64,000 bases of DNA, taken from positions 1 through 64,000 of the forward strand of contig CAYNYK010000002.1 in NCBI GenBank assembly GCA_964401335.1. The letters run 5' to 3'. This stretch comes from JAAYCU01 sp964401335 (GTDB lineage: Bacteria > Planctomycetota > Phycisphaerae > UBA1845 > PWPN01). Below the pieces are notes generated by a model that had not been told where the DNA came from, made no database searches, and saw nothing but the letters and a program-made list of their open reading frames with translations. Shown here in pieces: positions 54,798 to 63,182 of this stretch. How positions within the stretch are numbered: position 1 is the stretch's first letter; each line of letters starts with the position of its first letter. Both the position numbers and the translations under genes were made by a program.

Positions 54798-56618
54798 GCA
54801 GTCCGCCCACACTCAACCCGTCGGAAGGAGAAGCCTCTGGCCTCGCCGACGAGCATCAACCGCTCGGGTGGCGCCGGCGGATATGGATCTGGCTGTCGCT
54901 GGCAGGGATCGTTTTTTTCGTCGGCGGACGGGACATCTCCGTCGGGGGGTTTTCCTGGTCGGACGCTCCGCTACACGCGATGGACGGGGTGTTTCTGCAC
55001 GATCTGCTGACCGAATCACCGACCGGCTCCCTTAAAAACTGGGGCGAGGAGTATTTTCTGCGTTACCCCTGTCTCGGGATCGTCGTTTATTACCCGCCAC
55101 TTTTCGCCGCAGTCGAAGCGGTACTTTTTCTACTGTTCGGCATATCCGTGTTCGTTGTCCGGGCGGCCGTGCTGCTGTTTGTTGTCGCGGCGGTCTGGCT
55201 GATCTTCGAGATCGGTCGGGAATTGTTTTCCGCCCGCGTTGGGCTGGCGGCCGCCATCCTGACGCTGACGACACCTCATGGGATGACTTGGTCACGACAG
55301 GTCATGCTCGAATGGCCGGCCACCTTCTTTATCGTGCTCGCCCTTTGGGCCTGGTGGCGCTATCTGCGCAGCTCGGCTTTGCGCGAAGGCGTGCTGATCG
55401 GCCTGGCCGTCGCCGGGGCCTACTTCACCAAGCAGACGGCCGTCTTCGTTCTACCGGCCATCCTTCTGCACGCCTGGTTGGACCGGAAGCTTTTTCTACT
55501 CCGTCGAGCAACGTTCTGGATTCCCCTGCTTGGCGCGGTCGTCATGATCGCCGCTTACGCACTCGCTACCGCGGGCTATAACCATCTGGCTCCGAAACTG
55601 CTTTGGGGAGACCCGCCCCTTGAACACCTGACGAGCTGGCGCAACTGGTTCTGGTACGATCTGCGACTGCCGGAGATTATCGGCTGGCCCATGCTGGTCG
55701 GTCTGATCCTGGCTATCGGCGCGATCATGGCCGTCCACCCCCATCAGCCGCCGGCAACCACCGGCGACGAAGAAACCGTGGCCGTCCTCGACTCCGAGGC
55801 CTTCGCCCAATACCGCTCATGGTTTCGACCTTTTCTTCTACCCCTTGTCTGGCTGCTGATCTGGTGGCTTATTTGCACGTTGATGGCAGCCAAGGAGCAA
55901 CGATATTTCTTTTTTGCCGTCCCGGCCCTGGCGTTGATCGTCGCGGCCGGCTTGAAGTTACTCGACTGGCTCGACGAGAAACATTCCCGCCCATTCGGCA
56001 CATGGGCGTTGGCGACATTGTGTATCGGACAATCGATCGTCGCCCTGCTCACTCCGCCGCCGCGATTGCCGGACATGCAACCGACCGTGCGCTTTCTGGC
56101 CGCCCGTGACGACGCCGACCTCGTCCTGATCGATGCGGTTCGCGATGGGCAATTCGTCTTCGATGTGCGGACCACCCCTTCTGCCCGGGGACGCTTGNNN
56201 NNNNNNNTTGATACCTCTAAGGGCAAGCAAGTTTCTCTATGCGCGCGCCGCCCGCACCCGCTATGCCTATACCGAGTTTATCGCCAGCCGGGAGGCCCTG
56301 CTTGCCTGGCTGGACGAATTCGGCATCGGCTACGTGGTCATCGAGGACCGTCTGCCGGACACGTCCGACCTCTCCTGGGACCCGCCGCCACGCCACATGC
56401 TTCGGGAGACGGTCGGCGATCGGGATTTGTTCGCTGAAGTGCATCGCCAATCACTGGCCGGCAACGATCCGGCCTGGAAAGACGTGTCTTTGGTCACCTA
56501 TCGCTATCTGAGAGCCAAGCCGCGAACCCGTGACACCGTAACTCTTCCCATCCCCGCCATGAACCGAAGCGTCACCCTCCCCCTGCCCCCCGTCCGCGAG
56601 CGAAAGCCGATTGACTGA
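54794..56618 (+). CDS. GT39/PMT-2-type membrane glycosyltransferase, split by an assembly gap
   Basis: The ATG overlaps the recJ stop (ATGA). The N-terminal 450 residues have nine or ten membrane helices and resemble ArnT/PMT-type GT-C enzymes: an early acidic SWSDAPLHAMDGVF region near residue 58, YYPPLFAAVEAVLFLLFG, TTPHGMTWSRQVMLEWPATFF and GLAVAGAYFTKQTAVFVL. It should transfer a sugar from a polyprenyl-phosphate carrier. A 10-N run at 56198-56207 interrupts the sequence. The reading frame after the gap belongs to a different phase: the true C-terminus (IASREALLAWLDEFGIGYVV to the stop at 56618) is in frame three, while the first frame runs into unrelated codons and stops at 56437. The gap length is not reliable, so the gene is one locus with missing bases, not a proven pseudogene. 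Confidence 0.75.
56198..56207. other. Assembly gap of 10 N
   Basis: Ten N bases inside the glycosyltransferase gene mark a scaffold join. The number 10 is most likely a placeholder, because the coding frame changes phase across it. Confidence 0.95.
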
Positions 56619-56665
56619 TTTTCACATTTCCCACGATGCGGTACCTGGGGGTTGATGGGACCGGC

Positions 56666-57283
56666 TCAGCCGCTCATGCCGGTTTTCTTGCGGGTTAGTT
56701 CGGCCATTTGGAAATAGAAGCCGGTAAACGTGATGGCCACCACCAGAAACGGCGTGAAAAATAAGTTTTCCAGCAGCATGGGCTGCAATAATTCCCACAA
56801 CCGAGGACTTTGCCCGGCCAGATTGACCAGGCCGATTACGCAGAGCAGCGCTCCTTCAAAACTGGTCACCAACGCGATGATTTGCTCAAAAAGTATGAAT
56901 ATCAGAGAGATGACGACCCCCACGGCAACCAAGCTAAGCACCAGGCTGATCTCGGCGCGAACATCAAATGCCTCGAGAATTGTGAAAATCACAAAAGCCG
57001 CCCACACGGAAGTCAGAACGGCCACGGAAACTTTCGCCAGCCGCCAACCGACAACGCACAAAAGCAGAGCGATCGGCACGGCCAACAGGATACGAACCAG
57101 CGTGGACAAAGGTGTTTGGAGGACCACGAGCACCCCGATCGCCATCAGACTGATAACCACCAGGATGCGGTAAATGCGCAATCCCCAGAGCAGGAATACC
57201 AACCCGACGGCCAGAAAAAACAAACCCAGAATAAATTCCTGGCGAGATAAATCCGTAAACAAGTTTGACCAATTGATATTCAT
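56666..57283 (-). CDS. Multi-pass membrane protein behind the ftsQ-like gene (downstream copy)
   Basis: I prefer the ATG at 57283 (a TTG at 57326-57328 overlapping the upstream stop is also in frame). The 205-residue product has about seven hydrophobic helices (ILGLFFLAVGLVFLLWGL, ILLAVPIALLLCVVGW, LVLSLVAVGVVISLIFILF, LLCVIGLVNLAG, FLVVAITFTGFYFQ). The C-terminus is basic. Layout and size match the C-terminal half of its upstream neighbour, so the two may be related; both recall the DUF4203-type fold of seven helices, but that is by eye. It ends convergently with the glycosyltransferase. Confidence 0.6.
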   Translation of the reverse strand: MNINWSNLFTDLSRQEFILGLFFLAVGLVFLLWGLRIYRILVVISLMAIGVLVVLQTPLSTLVRILLAVPIALLLCVVGWRLAKVSVAVLTSVWAAFVIFTILEAFDVRAEISLVLSLVAVGVVISLIFILFEQIIALVTSFEGALLCVIGLVNLAGQSPRLWELLQPMLLENLFFTPFLVVAITFTGFYFQMAELTRKKTGMSG

Positions 57284-57324
57284 AGATGCCAAGATCCGCG
57301 AGGACCATTGATTGCCAAAACGAA

Positions 57325-58164
57325 TCAAGGTCCTTTATTTTTGTGCGGCACCGGCCCCGCGGCGACGACCTGGACGGGTCGCCCGCGCCGGGCCTGCAGG
57401 GACAACGATATAACCAGTAACAAACCCAGCCCGCCCAGCAACCAACCCGGTTGAGCTTGCACCTGGTCCCACACATTCGGCGCATATAGGGACAGCAACG
57501 AACCACCGGCTACTCCGACGGCGAACACGCCAAGCAGGGAAGTGCCGACAACGGCGGCCGCCCGGGTCAAGGTCAACCCCACAATAAAACCCAGCAACCC
57601 CGCCAGCCCCAAGGCCACGCCCATGCGGAGGGTAAAATCGCGCCGCTGGTTCCAGAAATAATCCCTGAAATGGGCCCAATAGTCGCCGGTACCCACGATG
57701 GAACCCTCTTCCGTGGAGGGTGGATGGGGAAGCTCGTAGACTTCACCTTCGTTGCCATAGAGATGATTCTGAAAATCATGCATCGCCTGGGGCAACACCT
57801 TCGGCCCCCCGATGGCAATGACCAAAACCACCGCGCAGAGTCCGGTAAGCAACCCCACCCACCATCGATACAACAGATGGCCGATGATCGCCGCGATCGC
57901 TCCGCCGACCACCAGCCCGACCAGATCGTCCACCGGGATCATCCGCGCCACCCGAATCCCGACGCTGATTCCACCGGCCAGAAATGCCGCGATAAATATG
58001 GCCCGAAGCAGGCGCGCCCCCCATAAACACAAAATGAGTCCAACCAAGGTAACAATCATGGCCAGTACGCTCTGAGTGATCGGTAGTCGATCCCAAGGCA
58101 GGTGATGATGCAACAGAGCCAGGGCATTCTTCAGAGCAGTGATAATCTCTTGCGTGCCGACCAA
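57325..58164 (-). CDS. Multi-pass membrane protein behind the ftsQ-like gene (upstream copy)
   Basis: The frame is open to 58263, but that start would overlap the ftsQ-like gene. I prefer the TTG at 58164, with AGAGG six bases upstream. About eight hydrophobic helices span the protein: ITQSVLAMIVTLVGLILCLWG, LLRAIFIAAFLAGGISVG, LVGLVVGGAIAAIIGHLLYR, LLTGLCAVVLVIAIGG, then a 60-residue acidic soluble loop, and three more. The C-terminus is Arg/Gly-rich. No family is recognised; it resembles DUF4203/TM7-type proteins. It follows ftsQ-like by 45 bp and could be a division- or wall-linked membrane factor. Confidence 0.55.
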   Translation of the reverse strand: MVGTQEIITALKNALALLHHHLPWDRLPITQSVLAMIVTLVGLILCLWGARLLRAIFIAAFLAGGISVGIRVARMIPVDDLVGLVVGGAIAAIIGHLLYRWWVGLLTGLCAVVLVIAIGGPKVLPQAMHDFQNHLYGNEGEVYELPHPPSTEEGSIVGTGDYWAHFRDYFWNQRRDFTLRMGVALGLAGLLGFIVGLTLTRAAAVVGTSLLGVFAVGVAGGSLLSLYAPNVWDQVQAQPGWLLGGLGLLLVISLSLQARRGRPVQVVAAGPVPHKNKGP

Positions 58165-58208
58165 GGCGCACCTCTGCGCTTCGTGTGCATCCTTCACCCC
58201 GAAGGCTT

Positions 58209-59156
58209 TTAATGGGAACGGCTGTCGGCGGTCTGGACCACCGTCCGTTGGATTTCCCGCCACCCGTTACGGTCAAGGTGGACGATGACCTGGGCCTGAG
58301 GATTGCCGCGCTCGAGAAAGAGGGCGATATTGCGGATTTTGGCGGCCGGGTCAAGCTCCTCGCACTCCTCGCCGATGGCCGACCCCCAGATAATCTCTCC
58401 ACCGCGCCGCGTACGCAGGACGATATGCTCCTGGTTCCGATCTCTCCGACCGCGATAGTTGGCCATGTCAATGGCGCTGATCTGCATGGCGAAAGGCTGC
58501 TGGAAAATCAGCCGGGCCAGACGGATCGCGGCCTCCGCGTCGGTCTGGTGATCATAGGGTCGGCCCACCTCCGGAGGCGGCGTACGTACCCCGAAAATAC
58601 GAATCCAACCGGCATCGGCGGCCACAGAACCGTATTCCTCCGGTAGACGCACGCCCTCGGCATCGATGGGGATGAACCCTTCGCTCCAATCCCGATTACG
58701 CAATCCCTGGCGGGTGTAGATCATCGCGATGGGGCGGCGGTAATCACACGCCACCCGCACGGTGCCGTTCATCTCTTTGGTCACCTGACGAACTTTGGAC
58801 ACCCAGCCGGTGGCCTCCATGCGCCGGGCCACCTCCGCAAGCAGATCCGTGTCTCGCCAATGAGCCGACGCCGGCATATCAATGGCCGCCAGGATCCGCG
58901 GCCGCCAACCTTCCTCATCGATCCATTGAGTCCCCGACTCGGCAGCCAAGTCCAGCTTGATCGGCGGATCGAAATCCGGCTGGACCATCACGTGTTGACG
59001 CAAACGCTCCAGACCCATCACGGCGCCTGCTAATATGACCAACACTATAAAAGCCGAGGCCGTTGTTCCCCAATCCACAAGCCCGCAGCCGTCCTCTTCC
59101 GGACCGTCGTTCCCCTGCTCGAGGATCGCTTTTTTCTTTCGCCGTCTTCGACTCAC
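58209..59156 (-). CDS. FtsQ/DivIB-like divisome protein
   Basis: The start is a GTG with GGGAG seven bases upstream. The 315-residue protein has a short basic cytoplasmic head (SRRRRKKKAI), one membrane helix near residues 33-52 (ASAFIVLVILAGAVMGLE) and a soluble extracytoplasmic part. A POTRA-like unit is plausible (LLAEVARRMEATGWVSKVRQVTKEMNG region, residues about 105-135), followed by a beta domain. It is weakly similar in sequence, but its position directly after ddl in a murG-murC-murB-ddl order is that of ftsQ. FtsQ links divisome partners across the membrane. Assignment rests mainly on context and topology. Confidence 0.7.
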   Translation of the reverse strand: MSRRRRKKKAILEQGNDGPEEDGCGLVDWGTTASAFIVLVILAGAVMGLERLRQHVMVQPDFDPPIKLDLAAESGTQWIDEEGWRPRILAAIDMPASAHWRDTDLLAEVARRMEATGWVSKVRQVTKEMNGTVRVACDYRRPIAMIYTRQGLRNRDWSEGFIPIDAEGVRLPEEYGSVAADAGWIRIFGVRTPPPEVGRPYDHQTDAEAAIRLARLIFQQPFAMQISAIDMANYRGRRDRNQEHIVLRTRRGGEIIWGSAIGEECEELDPAAKIRNIALFLERGNPQAQVIVHLDRNGWREIQRTVVQTADSRSH

Positions 59157-59211
59157 TCACCGGCTCCCATCGGAATCAGCCTGCGCGGCCGATTCGGTTT
59201 CCTGTCCGCCA

Positions 59212-60171
59212 TCATCTCTGGCAGGTCATCTCCACGATACGTTGACAGAGCATCTCGAAACTCAATCCCGCCCGCCGCGCCGCCTTGGGCAAAAGCGAAT
59301 GGTCCGTCAGGCCGGGAATCGTATTGATCTCCAGAAGATATGGCTCCTGCGTCCGAGCATCGACCATCCAGTCCACCCGCGAAAAATCCCGGCATCCCAA
59401 GGCCCGATGGGCTCGCACACTCAACTCCCCGATCCGATCGAGAACGGCCGCCGGCAGATCGATATCGAACAGATATTCCGTGTCATCGTCAAGGTATTTC
59501 GCTTCATAATTGTAAAATTCCCGGCGCGTTCGGATTTGAATGGGCGGCAAGGAGGCCTCACCGAGAATACCCACGGTCAATTCCGGGCCCTGGATGAATT
59601 CCTCGAGCAGGCAACGATCATAACGCCGGGTCATGTCCTCCAGAACGGCACCCAGTTCCTCATACTGACGAACAATGTGGCAATCGACACTGCTGCCTTG
59701 GGCGGCGGGCTTGACCACCACCGGGCAGGTCCAATGCTCCAAAACCTTGTCCACTCGCTGCGCGCTGACCACATCGAACCGCGGCGTAGGTAAACGGGAT
59801 TCGATAAACCGGCACTTGGCCGCCACCTTGTCCATCGCCAAGGCCGATGCTTGCGGCCCTGATCCGCTGTATTTTATACCACGCTTTTCGAGAATCTGTT
59901 GCACCTGACCGTCTTCGCCGAAGGCGCCGTGCAAGGCCAAAAACACCATATCCACGGGCCGATCCAGAGCGGATAAATTATCGGGCTGAATATCCGCGCC
60001 ATACACGTCGTGCCCCAAGGTCTGTAACGCCTCGGTGACCCGCCGGCCGCTTTTCAGGCTGACCTCCCGCTCGCTCCCGGGACCGCCCATCAACACGGTG
60101 ATCTTCAGCTTCCGCTTGACCGCCTTGACCGCGGGCGTAAGGATGGCCGGTTTATCCGCTAAACGTGTCAT
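59212..60171 (-). CDS. ddl: D-alanine--D-alanine ligase
   Basis: The ATG has GGAGG six bases upstream. The 319-residue ATP-grasp enzyme has the N-terminal glycine-rich GGPGSEREVSLKSGRRV, the substrate-site FLALHGAFGEDGQVQ, ATP-binding CPVVVKPAAQGSSVDC, the Arg of the catalytic centre in RIGELSVRAHRALGCRDFSRVDW, and the Mg-binding EINTIPGLTDHSLLPKAA. It joins two D-alanines for the peptidoglycan pentapeptide. It lies 27 bp after murB and 55 bp before ftsQ-like, in one operon. Confidence 0.95.
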   Translation of the reverse strand: MTRLADKPAILTPAVKAVKRKLKITVLMGGPGSEREVSLKSGRRVTEALQTLGHDVYGADIQPDNLSALDRPVDMVFLALHGAFGEDGQVQQILEKRGIKYSGSGPQASALAMDKVAAKCRFIESRLPTPRFDVVSAQRVDKVLEHWTCPVVVKPAAQGSSVDCHIVRQYEELGAVLEDMTRRYDRCLLEEFIQGPELTVGILGEASLPPIQIRTRREFYNYEAKYLDDDTEYLFDIDLPAAVLDRIGELSVRAHRALGCRDFSRVDWMVDARTQEPYLLEINTIPGLTDHSLLPKAARRAGLSFEMLCQRIVEMTCQR

Positions 60172-60198
60172 TTCGATCCTCCGTGTCCAAGCGGCCCG

Positions 60199-61152
60199 TC
60201 AAAAACCCCGCTCAGCCGCCTCCGCCACCAATTCCTCGCTTCGTGCCCGCCGCGAAGACCAGATTTCGATCTCCAATTCCAGCTCCACGCCGAAGCGTTC
60301 GGCCACCTTTTGACGAACAAGGGCGATCAAGGTCAGCACATCGCGGGCGGTAGCGCCTTCCTTGGCAATGATGAAATTGGCGTGCTCGAGGGCGACCATG
60401 GCTCCGCCGACGGTCTGCCCCTTCATCCCGGCGCGATCGATCAGTTGCCCGGCGCTTTGACCGGGCGGATTGCGGAACACGCAACCGGCGCTCGGATAAC
60501 CGAGCGGCTGAGTGCGTTTTTTATATTCCCAGATCTCCATGTACCGACGGCGGAGCTCGGCCGGATCGTCGGGACGCAGCTCGAGTGTAGCCTGACACAC
60601 GATCGCATCGTTCAGGTTGCTGCCACGATATCGAAAACCGAGCTCAGCGGCGGACAGGGTGTGTTGTCGACCGTCACCATCAACGACAACAACCTCCCGA
60701 ACCACGTCGGCCATCTGTCCGAACCGCCCGCCGGCATTCATACGGATAGCCCCGCCCAGCGTGCCGGGGATACCCGCCATACATTCCAGACCGGCCAAAC
60801 CCTGCCGCACGGCGTCAAGCACCAAACGATTCAGGTCCACGCCTCCGGCCGCCGTAACCCGCGGCGGATTCGCCTCCGGCTCCCAGTGCATGCGCCGAAA
60901 CGCCGGCCCGTTCAAGCGGACCACCACGCCGTCAACTCCATCATCATCGACCAGCAGATTGGCCCCCAGTCCGAGGCCGTGGTAACGGATATTCTCGCCA
61001 CGACATTGACGCAGAATTTCCTGTAATTGCTCGACGGTTTGCGGTCGGGCAAGCCAGCGGGCCGGCCCGCCCAATCCGAAATAGGTGTGCGGCGAGAGCG
61101 GTTCGTTCTCGTGGACAATCTCGGCCATGTTGGACAGAAAAGACATCGTCAT
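60199..61152 (-). CDS. murB: UDP-N-acetylmuramate dehydrogenase MurB
   Basis: This 317-residue FAD enzyme starts at 61152 or two codons later (61146). It shows YFGLGGPARWLARP, FAD-binding GLGANLLVDDDGVDG, GIPGTLGGAIRMNAGGRFGQ, the late SAGCVFRNPPGQSAGQLID motif and the catalytic Glu region VALEHANFIIAKEGATARDV. The general-acid position in SAGCVFRNP is Cys where E. coli has Ser. Cys is a common natural variant as far as I recall. It reduces UDP-GlcNAc-enolpyruvate to UDP-MurNAc. It lies in the mur operon, about 200 bp after murC. The spacer 61153-61355 shows nothing further. Confidence 0.93.
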   Translation of the reverse strand: MTMSFLSNMAEIVHENEPLSPHTYFGLGGPARWLARPQTVEQLQEILRQCRGENIRYHGLGLGANLLVDDDGVDGVVVRLNGPAFRRMHWEPEANPPRVTAAGGVDLNRLVLDAVRQGLAGLECMAGIPGTLGGAIRMNAGGRFGQMADVVREVVVVDGDGRQHTLSAAELGFRYRGSNLNDAIVCQATLELRPDDPAELRRRYMEIWEYKKRTQPLGYPSAGCVFRNPPGQSAGQLIDRAGMKGQTVGGAMVALEHANFIIAKEGATARDVLTLIALVRQKVAERFGVELELEIEIWSSRRARSEELVAEAAERGF

Positions 61153-61355
61153 TCCACACCTTCGACCGCCGACCTGGGACCACCCCGACCGTCCGATCTA
61201 TAAACTTCTCCGTTTCCCGGGCGACGCCGCTTGTTCGACGCCAACCGGCAACCAGTATATCCCATCCTTCCGACGGTGTCCCTTTCAACGTCGCCGCATC
61301 ATGCTTAGCCCCGTTCCGATCCTACACGCTGTACGCAACCCATAACGCGGTTCAA

Positions 61356-62852
61356 TCAATCGGCCGACCGTGTGCGCCTCAGGCAGTCCAGCAACTGATC
61401 GGCCATTTTCCAGACATCCCCCGCGCCCATCGTAATCACCAGATCGCCCGCGCGAACCTCGCGGCATAATTGCATGACGATCCGTTCGAAACTTTTCTCG
61501 TAACGGGCCTCGCCGCCTTGCGCGTGAATCCGCTCGACCAGATCGATCGAATCAACCAAATCACGCTCGGATTCACTGTCCCGCACGAAGTAGATATCCG
61601 GTACGATGACCACGTCGGCCGACCCGAAACTGCGGGCAAAATCGTTGAGCAGGCAACGGGTTCGCGAATGCTGATGCGGCTGGAAGACCACATACATCTT
61701 GCGCGGGTCGTAGAAGTCCCGCGCCGCTCGTAGCGTTACCTGAATCTCGGTCGGGTGATGCGCGTAATCATCCACGACCGTCACGCCCGCGACATGACCG
61801 CGGCAGGTCAGGCGCCGCCCGGCACCGCTGAACTCACCCAGAGCCTTGGCGATGGTTTCGGGCTCCACCCCGGCGCGGAAACACAAGGCCATCGCCGCCA
61901 GGGCGTTGGCCGCGTTATGCCGGCCGGGAATGGACAAGGCCACCTCGGTCAAAGCCCGGTTGCCGCGCCAAACCTCGAAACGATAACATCCTTGTCGGCT
62001 GTCCAGGATATTGGCCCGCCAGTCCACGTTACCCTCAAAGCCAAAGGTCTCGACCGGTGCAATGGATCGAGCCAGTACCCGCTGAACGTTACGATCCTCG
62101 CCATTGGCGACCAATAACCCGTCAGCGGGAAGTAAGGCGATGAAATCATGGAAAGCCTCCTCGATGGCGGACAGATCAGCGTAGTAATCAAGGTGATCTT
62201 CCTCGATGTTCAGAACGGCCGCCATTCGTGGGCGTAAATTCGTGAAAGAACGATCATACTCGCAGGCCTCAACCACGAAATGTTCGCCTTCGCCGTAACC
62301 CGACCCACCGCCGAGCTGCTCGACCTCCGCACCGATCACGAAAGACGGATTGAAGCCGGCCCGACGCAAGACGTAGGCGGTCATGGCCGTCGTGGTGCTC
62401 TTGCCGTGCGTCCCGGCGATGGCCAAACCCGTCTGCCGGGCCATGAGCAGCCCGAGCAGTTGCGAGTACTTCATGACGGGGTACCCCCGTCGTCGGGCCT
62501 CGGCCAGTTCGGGATTCGTTTCCTTGATGGCCGCCGAATGGACCACCAGGTCACATGGATCGGGCAGATGCTCCGCGGATTGCGTAGTGAAAATCCTCGC
62601 CCCATGTCCCGCAAGGATGGTGGTGGCATCGGATGCCGCACGATCGGATCCGCTGACAATCGCTCCCCGACGCAGGAGCATCTCCGCCGCGCCGCGCATG
62701 CCGCAACCGCCCACGCCGATCAGATGCACACGTCTTCCGACAGGCAACCAACTCTCCGTGAAATCCCTGAGGATGGGAACCGCCGGATAAAGCGGTTGCT
62801 CCGTCTTGACTTCGCTGCCCGTCAGGCTGATCGTCCGTGCGCCTCTGGACAT
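61356..62852 (-). CDS. murC: UDP-N-acetylmuramate--L-alanine ligase MurC
   Basis: I use the ATG at 62852, with AAGGAAG five bases upstream; the frame is open to 62915. The 498-residue Mur ligase has the Rossmann-type UDP-binding start RVHLIGVGGCGMRGAAEML, the P-loop GTHGKSTTTAMTAYVLR, VVEACEYDRSF with the metal-ligand Glu, NIEEDHLDYYADL and the C-terminal YAHHPTEIQVTL. It adds L-Ala to UDP-MurNAc. Family and position (between murG and murB) agree. Confidence 0.96.
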   Translation of the reverse strand: MSRGARTISLTGSEVKTEQPLYPAVPILRDFTESWLPVGRRVHLIGVGGCGMRGAAEMLLRRGAIVSGSDRAASDATTILAGHGARIFTTQSAEHLPDPCDLVVHSAAIKETNPELAEARRRGYPVMKYSQLLGLLMARQTGLAIAGTHGKSTTTAMTAYVLRRAGFNPSFVIGAEVEQLGGGSGYGEGEHFVVEACEYDRSFTNLRPRMAAVLNIEEDHLDYYADLSAIEEAFHDFIALLPADGLLVANGEDRNVQRVLARSIAPVETFGFEGNVDWRANILDSRQGCYRFEVWRGNRALTEVALSIPGRHNAANALAAMALCFRAGVEPETIAKALGEFSGAGRRLTCRGHVAGVTVVDDYAHHPTEIQVTLRAARDFYDPRKMYVVFQPHQHSRTRCLLNDFARSFGSADVVIVPDIYFVRDSESERDLVDSIDLVERIHAQGGEARYEKSFERIVMQLCREVRAGDLVITMGAGDVWKMADQLLDCLRRTRSAD

Positions 62853-63182
62853 GAAAACTTCCTTCTTGCTGATAAAACCTTCCCTGAACGCCTCGGTCGC
62901 TTCACTGTGGATCATCCGGCCCGAAGGTCAAAATCCCGGCCGACCTGGCGCCGCCGGCGCTGCCCCGCGTCGACGTCGAATCATTGTAATCAAAGGCCAA
63001 GGGCAATGAAAGAAAAACCGCCTCCCGCCCGCACCGAGCAGGCCACTCCGACGGGAGACTTATGCCTGTTCTAAATCCAATCCATATAAGAGTATCGGGA
63101 GTCGATTTACAATTCCTTGAGGGGTATCGAGAGCTTTGTAGGCCGCCAATCAGAAAGATTCAGATTGGGGCAACTATGTCAC
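62853..63182. other. Intergenic region between murG and murC
   Basis: This 330-bp spacer is longer than others in the block. I see no protein family, hairpin with T-run or strong promoter. A small promoter for murC may lie here, but nothing can be pointed to. Confidence 0.4.
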
